Positions 1 to 7,352 of a DNA stretch of 64,000 nt are shown in pieces. The stretch comes from JBBQWZ01 sp038210135 (lineage in GTDB: Bacteria > Acidobacteriota > Terriglobia > Bryobacterales > Bryobacteraceae), in NCBI GenBank assembly GCA_038210135.1, contig JBBQWZ010000028.1, forward strand, positions 21,985 to 85,984. Direction: 5' to 3'. Numbering within the stretch: the stretch's first letter is position 1; the number at the start of each line of letters is the position of its first letter. Both the position numbers and the translations under genes were made by a program. The notes under the pieces were generated by a model. It was not told the DNA's origin, ran no database searches, and saw only the letters and a list, made by a program, of their open reading frames with translations.

Positions 1-1
1 T

Positions 2-916
2 CCGCTGGGGTGGATCGCGCACAACTGGTGGTATTGGGGCGATCCATTCGAGTTTTACCGCGGTCCCTGGTCGGCGCTCGGAATGTACAAACGCCAACTC
101 GCTTCGGCAATGCAGGCGTATCCAGGCGATCACGACTGGGAGAAAGCGGTGCTGATTTACCGCACGGCGGCGGATCTGGTAATCGGAACTCCGCTGGCGT
201 TGATCGGGATCGCGGGATTCTTCGCGGCGTTGTGGAAACGCGCGTGGAAGGTGGCGGGCTTTTTGTTGTTGGGACCGTTGTTCTATTTGCAGAGCATGCA
301 TTCTTCGGGCACGCCGATTTTCATTCCGACGCTGTGGCCGTTCAGCTATTACAATTCGCGGTACGCGCTGGCGGTGCTGCCGCTGGCTGCGTTCGGTGGG
401 GCTGCGTTGGTGGCTTTGGTGGGTCGGCGAGCGCGTCCGTTTGTGGCGTTGGCGGTTCTCGGCCTCGCCATGACGCCCTGGCTGGTGCGTCCAAAGGAAG
501 ACGCCTGGCTGGTTTGGAAGGAGTCGCTGGTGAATTCGGAGCAGCGGCGCGATTGGACGCACCAGGCGGCTGAATTTCTGAAGGCGAACTATCGGCCAGG
601 CGACGGGATCCTGATGCCGTTCGGCGACATCACGGGAGTGCTGCGCGAAGCGGGCATTCCGCTGCGGGAGAGCTTGCACGAAGGCAATCATCCGGCGTGG
701 GAAGCGGCGATTGCGCGACCGGAACTGTTTCTACATGAAACCTGGGCGATTTCGTTTTCTGGAGAAACGATCGCGACCGCGCTGCTACGGGCGGACCGCA
801 AAGGCACACACTACAGGCTGGTTCGGACGATTGCGGTTCCGCATGCGCCAGTGGTTGAGATCTACCGGCGCGAGCGGACTCCGCAGATTGCCGCTCCGCA
901 AGAGGAGACGCATTGA
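2..916 (+). CDS. Membrane glycosyltransferase-like protein, 3' part only
   Basis: The reading frame is already open at the first bases of the window, so the gene starts upstream; 304 codons remain. The visible part begins with an aromatic-rich stretch (about residues 1-25), has hydrophobic segments at about residues 55-75, 85-98, 115-135 and 140-157, and ends in a soluble domain of about 140 residues. An aromatic-rich loop followed by membrane helices and a C-terminal soluble domain resembles the dolichyl-phosphate-mannose mannosyltransferase-like (GT39/PMT) proteins of bacteria, but the catalytic N-terminus is outside the window, so the family is an inference. Its stop overlaps the dapF start by 4 bases, which suggests co-transcription. 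Confidence 0.6.
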   Translation, partial: PLGWIAHNWWYWGDPFEFYRGPWSALGMYKRQLASAMQAYPGDHDWEKAVLIYRTAADLVIGTPLALIGIAGFFAALWKRAWKVAGFLLLGPLFYLQSMHSSGTPIFIPTLWPFSYYNSRYALAVLPLAAFGGAALVALVGRRARPFVALAVLGLAMTPWLVRPKEDAWLVWKESLVNSEQRRDWTHQAAEFLKANYRPGDGILMPFGDITGVLREAGIPLRESLHEGNHPAWEAAIARPELFLHETWAISFSGETIATALLRADRKGTHYRLVRTIAVPHAPVVEIYRRERTPQIAAPQEETH

Positions 917-1779
917 ACAGGATCCAGATTCCGTTTGTGAAGGCGCAAGCAGCGCGCAACGACTTCCTGATGTCGTGGGCGCATGAGATTCCGGCCGGGA
1001 TCGACCGGGCGAAACTGGCGCGATCGATTTGCGATCGTCATGCGGGAATCGGCGGCGACGGTTGGTACGTGCTTTCGGATACGGCTGGCGCGGATGTGGC
1101 GGCGACGCTTTATAACGCCGATGGCAGCGTGTCGGAGTTGTCAGGGAACGGGTCGCGCTGCGTCGCCGTGCTGCTGTACGAAGAAGGCAGGCCGCTTGAG
1201 AAGCCGGTGACGATCCGCACAGGGGCGGGTTTGAAGACGATCCGCATGGTGGCGCCCGAGGGGGGCGGTTTCCGGCTGGAGATGGGCATGGGCGAGGCTC
1301 CGATTACGGGGCAAGAGGCATTGACGGCGGTCGGTTCGACGCACGACGCGGTGATCCTGACTGTCGGAAATCCGCAATGCGCGGTTGCGGTGGACGATTT
1401 TGATTTCGATTGGCGCGCGCTGGGGGCGGCGCTCGAACGGCATGCGCGATTTCCGCATCGGACCAACGTATCGTTTGTGCAGAAAGGCGCTGATAAGCAT
1501 CACGTCAGGGCCCGGATTTGGGAGCGTGGTGTCGGCGAAACGGAGAGTTCCGGGACAGGCTGTACCGGAGCGGCGGCAGCGGCTCGCTTTCTAGGTTGGG
1601 TAGAGAGTCCGGTGCAAGTGGAAACAGTGGCCGGTCCGCTCGACGTACGATGGAATGGAAACGATTATTTTTTGACGGGACCGGCCGAGGTGATTGCCAG
1701 AGGCGATTTTTACGCGCCCCTCGAATTCGGCGGATCCGGCGCGATACGCGCGAAAGACACGGAAACAGGAAACCAATGA
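913..1779 (+). CDS. dapF: Diaminopimelate epimerase, variant active site
   Basis: 288 residues. DapF interconverts LL- and meso-diaminopimelate for lysine and peptidoglycan synthesis. Recognisable motifs are RNDF near residue 16, DRHAGIGGDG at 41-50, SGNGSRC at 77-83 (first catalytic Cys, C83) and ERGVGETESSGTGC at 204-217. In the enterobacterial enzyme the last motif reads GETQACGSG, so the second catalytic Cys is Ser213 here, with a Cys four residues later (C217). The start is TTG inside the previous gene's stop (ATTGA). The end overlaps the next gene as ATGA. The family is secure; classical two-base DapF activity is less so. Confidence 0.82.
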   Translation: MNRIQIPFVKAQAARNDFLMSWAHEIPAGIDRAKLARSICDRHAGIGGDGWYVLSDTAGADVAATLYNADGSVSELSGNGSRCVAVLLYEEGRPLEKPVTIRTGAGLKTIRMVAPEGGGFRLEMGMGEAPITGQEALTAVGSTHDAVILTVGNPQCAVAVDDFDFDWRALGAALERHARFPHRTNVSFVQKGADKHHVRARIWERGVGETESSGTGCTGAAAAARFLGWVESPVQVETVAGPLDVRWNGNDYFLTGPAEVIARGDFYAPLEFGGSGAIRAKDTETGNQ

Positions 1780-3083
1780 GCGCTGCTCTCGAACAACTGA
1801 AGTCGAAAATCAAAGACAAGACCGCGCACGTTGGCGTTGTCGGGCTGGGCTATGTCGGCTTGCCGCTGGTCGTTGAATTCGCGCAGGCGGGATTTACTGT
1901 GACCGGGATCGACGTCGATACACGCAAAGTCGATCACATCAATAACGCGTATTCCTATATTCAGGACATTCCGACGGAGGTTTTGGCTCCGCTGGTGAAG
2001 GCGGGCAAGATCCGGGCGACGACGGATTTCGCGGTGGTTGCCGAGATGGACACGATCAACATCTGCGTGCCGACTCCGCTGCGCAAGACCAAGGATCCGG
2101 ACATGAGCTTTATCGTGTCGGCGTCGAAGAGCATCGCCCAATACCTGCATCCGGGCGTTTTGGTGATTCTCGAATCGACGACGTATCCAGGGACCACGGA
2201 CGAGTTGGTGATGCCGATGCTCGAACGGCCCGACTTGAAGGTCGGCAGCGAAATTTTCCTGTGCTTTTCACCGGAGCGCGTGGATCCGGGCAACGCCAAG
2301 TTCCAAACCAAAAATATTCCGAAGGTGGTCGGCGGAATCACGGCGGCCTGCACGGAAGCCGGTGCGCTGTTCTATTCGCAGGCGCTCGATACGGTGGTGC
2401 CGGTCGGTTCGACGCGGGTCGCCGAGATGGTGAAGCTGCTCGAGAATACGTTCCGCATGATCAACATCGCGATGGTGAACGAAATCGCGTTGATGTGCGA
2501 TCGCATGGACATCAACGTATGGGAAGTGATTGACGCGGCGGCGACCAAACCGTTCGGCTTCATGCCGTTCTATCCGGGTCCGGGATTGGGCGGCCACTGC
2601 ATTCCGATCGACCCGTTTTACCTGAGCTGGAAGACCAAGCAGGCGGGCATTGAAGCGCGGTTCATCGAACTGGCGGGTTACATCAACGGCAACATGCCGC
2701 ACTTCGTGGTGGACAAGATCCAGAGCGCGCTGAACGAGCACACCAAGCCGTTGAAGGGCTCGCGGATCCACGTGGCGGGCGTGGCCTATAAGCGCGATAT
2801 CGACGACGTCCGGGAATCTCCGGCGCTGGACATCATTCCGCTCTTGCAGAAGCGGGGCGCGGTGGTTACTTATAGCGATCCGTTTGTTGGTTCGCTGAAG
2901 CACGAAGGCCTGGATCTGGATTCCGAGGACCTGCTCTCGAGCGCGGCGTCGTCGGATTGCGTGGTGATCGTGACCGACCACAAGCAGTTCGATTATGCGG
3001 CATTGATCGAAAAATCGAAGCTGATCGTGGATACGCGCAACGCGTTGAAGAGCATTCGTTCGCCGAAGGTTTTCCGGCTCTAG
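1776..3083 (+). CDS. UDP-N-acetylhexosamine-type nucleotide-sugar 6-dehydrogenase
   Basis: 435 residues, the usual length for the UDP-glucose/GDP-mannose dehydrogenase family. The Rossmann motif VVGLGYVG lies at residues 21-28, the Lys/Asn pair in MVKLLENTFR at 218-227, and the catalytic Cys is C275 in GLGGHCIPIDPFYLSW. That last motif is typical of the WbpA/WecC branch (UDP-GlcNAc or UDP-ManNAc to the uronic acid) rather than UDP-glucose dehydrogenase. It oxidises a nucleotide sugar twice with NAD+ to supply an acidic sugar for surface polysaccharide. ATG 1776 is chosen because it overlaps the dapF stop as ATGA behind AGGAAAC; the frame extends further upstream but that part lies inside dapF. 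Confidence 0.88.
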   Translation: MSAALEQLKSKIKDKTAHVGVVGLGYVGLPLVVEFAQAGFTVTGIDVDTRKVDHINNAYSYIQDIPTEVLAPLVKAGKIRATTDFAVVAEMDTINICVPTPLRKTKDPDMSFIVSASKSIAQYLHPGVLVILESTTYPGTTDELVMPMLERPDLKVGSEIFLCFSPERVDPGNAKFQTKNIPKVVGGITAACTEAGALFYSQALDTVVPVGSTRVAEMVKLLENTFRMINIAMVNEIALMCDRMDINVWEVIDAAATKPFGFMPFYPGPGLGGHCIPIDPFYLSWKTKQAGIEARFIELAGYINGNMPHFVVDKIQSALNEHTKPLKGSRIHVAGVAYKRDIDDVRESPALDIIPLLQKRGAVVTYSDPFVGSLKHEGLDLDSEDLLSSAASSDCVVIVTDHKQFDYAALIEKSKLIVDTRNALKSIRSPKVFRL

Positions 3084-3193
3084 TGGGCTGTCCGCGGTTG
3101 ACCTTTACCACGGTTGACTGAAAACGGGTCCCCGCCCTGACGGGCGGGGCTATAAGGTCGAGAGCCTAAAGGAATCGCCCGGACAGCCCACTA
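3081..3193. repeat. Nested inverted repeat between convergent genes
   Basis: A perfect 14-base inverted repeat (TAGTGGGCTGTCCG at 3081-3094, its complement at 3180-3193) bounds a 113-base segment. Inside is a second hairpin with an 8-base stem, CCCCGCCC/GGGCGGGG, and loop TGAC (3130-3149), plus two copies of CGGTTGAC at 3095-3120. The outer arms supply the stop codon region of the dehydrogenase gene and reach the stop of sua5. It may act as a bidirectional terminator; the shape also fits a REP or tiny MITE-like repeat. Confidence 0.7.
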
Positions 3194-4126
3194 GGGGCTT
3201 GCGGCCGCTCGCGTAAGCCGGTCGCGGATGGCGTCCCAGGCGGGCGAATCCGGGAGCGACTCGACGGCGATCCAATCGAGGGCATCTTTATCGAGTGCGT
3301 GCAGCACGTCATACAGCATCGCGGCGTACGCGGCGGGCTCGGACGGCATGCGGATACTGCGATCGTACGAACCCGGTTCTGAATAATACAGAAATGCTCC
3401 GCGCCCGAAAGCGGCCGGCTTGCCGATGTGCAACGGAGTCCGAGGGCTGTAGTGTTTGTGGTGCTGGCCGGGCGAGGCATGGCTGGTGCTCGCCGCGGGA
3501 TCGCCCGCGATCCGAATTGCCGACGCAAAGGGACGCAGGTCTTCCGCCGAAATCATTCCCGGACGCAGCAGCAGGATCATGTCGCCTTCGATGGCGATCA
3601 CGGTGGACTCGATGCCGACTTTGCATGGTCCGCCGTCGAGGATCGGAAAGGCGTCGCCGAAGCTGGCCCGAACGTGATCGGCCGTGGTCGGCGAGAGTTC
3701 GGTGAAGCGATTGGCGCTCGGCGCGGCGATGGGAATTCGGGCGCCTTCGAGAAGGGCGAGCGCGACCGGGTGCGCGGGCACGCGGATGCCGACAGTCGGG
3801 AGTCCAGACGTAACGATGTCGGGGATTGACGGACGCTTCGGCAGGACCAGCGTCAGCGGACCGGGCCAGAACAACGAAGCCAATTGTTCGGCGAGCGGTG
3901 GCCAATCCGTGACCAGGCTTTTTGCCATCGACGCGTTCGCTACATGGACGATCAGCGGGCTGGTGGACGGACGGCCTTTGGCTATATAGATTTTTTCGAC
4001 GGCGGCGGCATCGAGCGCGTTGGCTCCAAGTCCGTAGACGGTTTCGGTGGGGAACGCAACCAGTTCACCGGCCCGTAAGCGCTCGGCGGCTTCGGCGATT
4101 TCGTGCGGGCTGATGGTGTTCGTCAT
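3191..4126 (-). CDS. sua5: L-threonylcarbamoyladenylate synthase, Sua5 type
   Basis: 311 residues from the chosen ATG. The enzyme makes threonylcarbamoyl-AMP from threonine, bicarbonate and ATP for the t6A37 modification of ANN-decoding tRNAs. The N-terminal two thirds is a YrdC/TsaC domain with FPTETVYGLGANA, KGRPSTSPLIVHV and IAAPSANR. After about residue 200 comes the linker and C-terminal Sua5 domain (HASPGQHHKHYSP), making it the long Sua5 form rather than short TsaC. The frame extends to 4198, but that upstream part looks unlike the family, so ATG 4126 is preferred. Convergent with the dehydrogenase gene. Confidence 0.88.
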   Translation of the reverse strand: MTNTISPHEIAEAAERLRAGELVAFPTETVYGLGANALDAAAVEKIYIAKGRPSTSPLIVHVANASMAKSLVTDWPPLAEQLASLFWPGPLTLVLPKRPSIPDIVTSGLPTVGIRVPAHPVALALLEGARIPIAAPSANRFTELSPTTADHVRASFGDAFPILDGGPCKVGIESTVIAIEGDMILLLRPGMISAEDLRPFASAIRIAGDPAASTSHASPGQHHKHYSPRTPLHIGKPAAFGRGAFLYYSEPGSYDRSIRMPSEPAAYAAMLYDVLHALDKDALDWIAVESLPDSPAWDAIRDRLTRAAASP

Positions 4127-4217
4127 GCCAGGTTCCGCTGCCGCCGGATGGCCACCCACATCAGCGTGGATCACCTGGTCGCGGGTCAGCGTTTGCACAG
4201 ATCTCAGTCTAGCGGCA

Positions 4218-5349
4218 CTATTCCGGCAGGTCGTCTTTGTCGCTGGCCGTTTTGCCGGTTTTACGCCAGACCAGATAGGCGTGGATCAGGGCTTCCATGT
4301 CGCCGTCGAGGACGCGGTCCACGTCGCCGATCGATAGCTTGGTGCGGTGATCCTTGATCATGCGATAGGGAGCCAGGACGTAACTGCGGATCTGGCTGCC
4401 GAAGTTGATTTCGAGCTTGGTATCTTCGACTTTTCGCTCTTCCGCTTTCTTCTTGTCGAGTTCGTATTCGAAGAGCTTGGCGCGGAGCTGCTTCATGGCG
4501 CTGGCGCGATTCTTGTGCTGCGAGCGCTCGTTCTGGCACTGGACGACGAGGCCGGTGGGGATGTGCGTCATGCGGACGGCGGATTCCGTACGGTTGACGT
4601 GTTGGCCTCCGGCTCCGGAGGCGCGGAAGACGTCCACGCGCACGTCTTCGGGCTTGATATCGATTTTGACGTCGTCGTCGATTTGCGGATAAACGAAGAT
4701 GGACGCAAAGCTGGTGTGGCGGCGCGCGGCGGAATCGAAGGGAGAGATCCGGACCAGGCGATGGACGCCGACTTCGGACTGAAGCAGGCCGTAGGCGTTG
4801 GGCCCATTGACTTCGACGGTAGCGGATTTGATGCCGGCGCCTTCGCCTTCGAGGCGGTCGGTGACGATGGATTCCATGCCGTTGCGCTCCGCCCAGCGGA
4901 GGTACATACGGAGAAGCATCTCGGCCCAATCCTGGCTCTCGGTGCCGCCGGCGCCGGGGTGGATGACGACGATGGCGCTGCGGGCGGCGTTCTCGCCCGA
5001 GAGCAGCATCTGGATTTCGAGCTTCTCGAGATGGGCGGCGAAGGCTTTCATGTCGCGCGCGATATCGGGTACGACGGCTTCGCCTTCGCGGGCGAGTTCG
5101 AAGAGGGTGTCGAGGTCGTCAACGGACGCAGCGATCTTTTTCTCCTGGTCAAGGCCTTCTTCGAGGCGCTTGCGATCCTGCATGATCTTCTGACTTTTTT
5201 CGGGGCTGTTCCAGAAGCCCGGATCGTTGATCTGTTCTTCGGTTTGGGCTAGCTGCGCGCGGCGTCCTGTGGGGTCAAAGATAGCTCCGCACAGCGGTGG
5301 CTTGCTGGCGGAGCGAAACGTACTCCCGTTCTAGTTCTTCAAGGGTCAT
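4218..5349 (-). CDS. prfB: Peptide chain release factor 2, with programmed +1 frameshift
   Basis: RF2 recognises UGA and UAA and triggers peptide release. Two frames make one 376-residue protein: 24 codons from ATG 5349 down to an in-frame TGA at 5277-5275, then the +1 frame from GAC at 5276 to 4218. The second part carries the codon-recognition tripeptide SPF (RISPFDS) and the catalytic GGQ (GAGGQHVNRTES). Length and both motifs match RF2. A gene caller working in one frame would start at an internal ATG near 5183 and lose about 55 N-terminal residues. The ribosome-binding site is weak (GGAA). Confidence 0.93.
5274..5280 (-). promoter_or_regulatory. prfB: RF2 autoregulatory +1 frameshift site
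   Basis: On the minus strand the sequence reads TATCTTTGAC, the canonical RF2 recoding core: slippery CTT, stop TGA, then C, the poorest termination context. A purine-rich GCGGAG lies just upstream where the stimulatory Shine-Dalgarno-like element sits in E. coli. When RF2 is scarce, ribosomes shift +1 and complete RF2. Confidence 0.92.
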
Positions 5350-5713
5350 GAAATTCCAGTTTACGATTTCGAAGAGGGCGGATGTCGGATTTGGAAAAAA
5401 TGCCTGTGGCAATTCGTCGTGAATGTCTTTATCCCTTTCGTTGAAAGGGACGTTCCGGTTAGGGGGAGGTCCGCTTCCTTACGGTAACGGTTCGGTGCTG
5501 AGCGTTGGGTCCCTTCGCTGACGCTTGGGGTTCAAGCTGCTGGTCGTTGGTTATGAACAAAGTCGTCCCACAAACGGACACTGGCTGGAAGGGGTTGGCG
5601 CGGACTTCGCTGATTTGCTGAGGATTTCCGCTTGGCATGCAACGTGCCGGTTCGGTACGCAAAATGTCGTCCCTTTGGCTTCCGTTTCCGAATCGGCAAG
5701 CGCCGGTAATTGT
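5350..5713. other. Intergenic stretch with hairpin and dispersed repeat
   Basis: No gene is recognised. It holds a perfect hairpin TCCCTTTC-GTT-GAAAGGGA at 5432-5450, a dispersed repeat near 5469-5500 that recurs at 21658, and a similar palindromic phrase (CCCTTCGCTGACGCTTGGGG) shortly after. It also contains the promoter region for prfB on the minus strand, but no clear promoter can be picked. Confidence 0.5.
5468..5500 (+). repeat. Dispersed intergenic repeat, copy 1
   Basis: GTCCGCTTCCTTACGGT followed by an ACGGTTCGGTGCTG-like block. A near-identical version stands at about 21658-21690 between unrelated genes, and a looser relative (TTCGCTCACTTCGTTCGCGG) at 17368-17390. Each is a short imperfect palindrome in an intergenic position, which points to a genome-wide repeat family. 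Confidence 0.55.
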
Positions 5714-5975
5714 GTATGAGCGCGTCCGATATTCTACGCACCTGGTGGCACGGGGTATGATGCTGGTTGCAGTTTGGCTGGTGCTCGGCACGGCCGCTTC
5801 GCTCGGGCTCGCCCGATTCCTCGCCAGCGTGCTTTTCGAAGTCGGAAGGTACGATCCGCGGACGCTGGCGGCCGTGGCCGGCGTGCTTGCGCTCTCCGCT
5901 TTGGCCGCCTGCCTGGTGCCAGCGCGCGGCCGAATCATCGGCGGTTGGACTCGAATCAAAATGGAGAATACGTAG
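5714..5975 (+). pseudogene. C-terminal remnant of a MacB/FtsX-like ABC permease
   Basis: The frame ending at 5975 translates into the typical last about 75 residues of acidobacterial MacB-like permeases: a membrane helix followed by GLARFLASVLFEV, YDPRTLAAVAGVLALSALAA and PARGR. Just upstream, a different frame reads SASDILR, the segment that normally precedes this helix, so there is a frameshift around 5735-5748. The conserved PxEALR-type ending has been replaced, and the periplasmic and N-terminal domains are absent. Residual similarity is clear; function is very unlikely. It ends 9 bases before the response-regulator start, so the regulator probably inherited the downstream side of a former transporter locus. 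Confidence 0.7.
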
Positions 5976-5984
5976 AAAGCCCTC

Positions 5985-7343
5985 ATGGTAAAAAGCGCCC
6001 GTATCCTTATCGCGGACGACCAGGCGGATGTTCTCGAAGCATTGCGGCTGCTGCTGAAGGCCGAAGGCTATCAAATCGAAACCGCGATGTCGCCGGCCGG
6101 CATTCTGGCCGCGCTCGAAATCAAAGATTTCGATGTGCTGCTGATGGATCTGAACTATACGCGCGACACGACGTCGGGCCAGGAAGGGCTGGACGTTCTC
6201 AGCAAGATCCAGGCGGTGGACGCCACGCTGCCGGTGGTGGTGATGACAGGATTCGGCACGGTGGACCTTGCGGTCGAAGCGATGCGGCGCGGTGCGCGGG
6301 ACTTTGTCCAGAAGCCGTGGGACAATCCGCGGCTGTTGGCGATCTTGTCTACGCAGGCGGAATTGTCGAGCGCGTTGCGGCGGGGTCAGCGCCTCGAGGC
6401 GGAAAATCGCCTGTTGCGGACAGACGGCCTACCGACGTTGATCGCGGAATCGCCAACGATGCAGCCGGTGCTGCAACTGATTTCACGAGTGGGTCCTTCG
6501 GACGCGAACATCCTGATCACGGGCGAGCCGGGCGCGGGCAAAGAAGTGGTCGCGCGCATGTTACATGCGGTTTCCGGGCGCAGTAATCGTCCGATGGTAA
6601 CGGTGAACGCCGGTGGCCTGGCGGAAGGAATTTTCGAGAGCGAGTTGTTCGGGAACGTGAAGGGCGCGTTCACGGACGCGAAGATGGATCGCGTGGGGCG
6701 GTTTGAACTGGCGGACGGCGGGACGCTCTTCCTCGACGAGATCGCGAATGTGCCGATGAACCTGCAGGCGAAGTTGCTGCGTGTTCTCGAAATCGGCGAG
6801 ATGGAGCGGGTGGGATCCTCGAAGACGCGCAAAGTGGACGTGCGGGTGATCTCGGCGACGAATGCGATTCTCGGCGACGAGGTCGCGAACAACCGCTTCC
6901 GGCAGGACCTGCTGTTCCGCTTGAATACGATTGAAATCCACATTCCGCCACTGCGGGAACGGCGCGAGGATATCCCGGTGCTGGCGTCGCATTTCCTGAC
7001 GATCCACGCGCGGCGGTACCGGAAAAATTTGAACGGCTTCGATCCGCAGGCGATGCAGGCGCTGCTCGAGAATGCGTGGCAGGGAAACGTTCGCGAACTG
7101 AACCACGTGGTCGAGCGAGCGGTGTTGATGGCGGGCGACAACATGGTGCGGTCGGCGGATTTGGCGTTGCGCGCGGCCTCGCAAGGTTCGATGCGCCTGG
7201 AGGAAATGAGCCTCGAAGACGTGGAGGCGTTTCTGATCAAGAAGGCGCTGGCGCGTTATAGCGGCAACGTGAGCCATGCGGCGTCGGCGCTAGGGCTGAG
7301 CCGCAGCGCGCTTTACCGGCGTCTACAGCGGTACGGATTGTAG
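5985..7343 (+). CDS. Sigma-54-dependent response regulator, NtrC family
   Basis: 452 residues. An N-terminal receiver domain has acidic DD at 11-12, phosphoacceptor D55 and K110. A AAA+ sigma-54 activation domain follows with Walker A GEPGAGKE (180-187), GAFTDA (227-232) and Walker B TLFLDE (247-252). The C-terminus is a Fis-type helix-turn-helix (HAASALGLSRSALYRRLQRYGL region). GAFTDA is a variant of the GAFTGA loop that touches sigma-54. It likely activates sigma-54 promoters when phosphorylated by the kinase encoded 9 bases downstream. Target genes are not evident in the window. Confidence 0.92.
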   Translation: MVKSARILIADDQADVLEALRLLLKAEGYQIETAMSPAGILAALEIKDFDVLLMDLNYTRDTTSGQEGLDVLSKIQAVDATLPVVVMTGFGTVDLAVEAMRRGARDFVQKPWDNPRLLAILSTQAELSSALRRGQRLEAENRLLRTDGLPTLIAESPTMQPVLQLISRVGPSDANILITGEPGAGKEVVARMLHAVSGRSNRPMVTVNAGGLAEGIFESELFGNVKGAFTDAKMDRVGRFELADGGTLFLDEIANVPMNLQAKLLRVLEIGEMERVGSSKTRKVDVRVISATNAILGDEVANNRFRQDLLFRLNTIEIHIPPLRERREDIPVLASHFLTIHARRYRKNLNGFDPQAMQALLENAWQGNVRELNHVVERAVLMAGDNMVRSADLALRAASQGSMRLEEMSLEDVEAFLIKKALARYSGNVSHAASALGLSRSALYRRLQRYGL

Positions 7344-7352
7344 ACTCTCAAC

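Noticed and set aside
1518..1775. N-terminal extension of the nucleotide-sugar dehydrogenase
   Set aside because: This part is out-of-frame dapF sequence; the family begins at ATG 1776.
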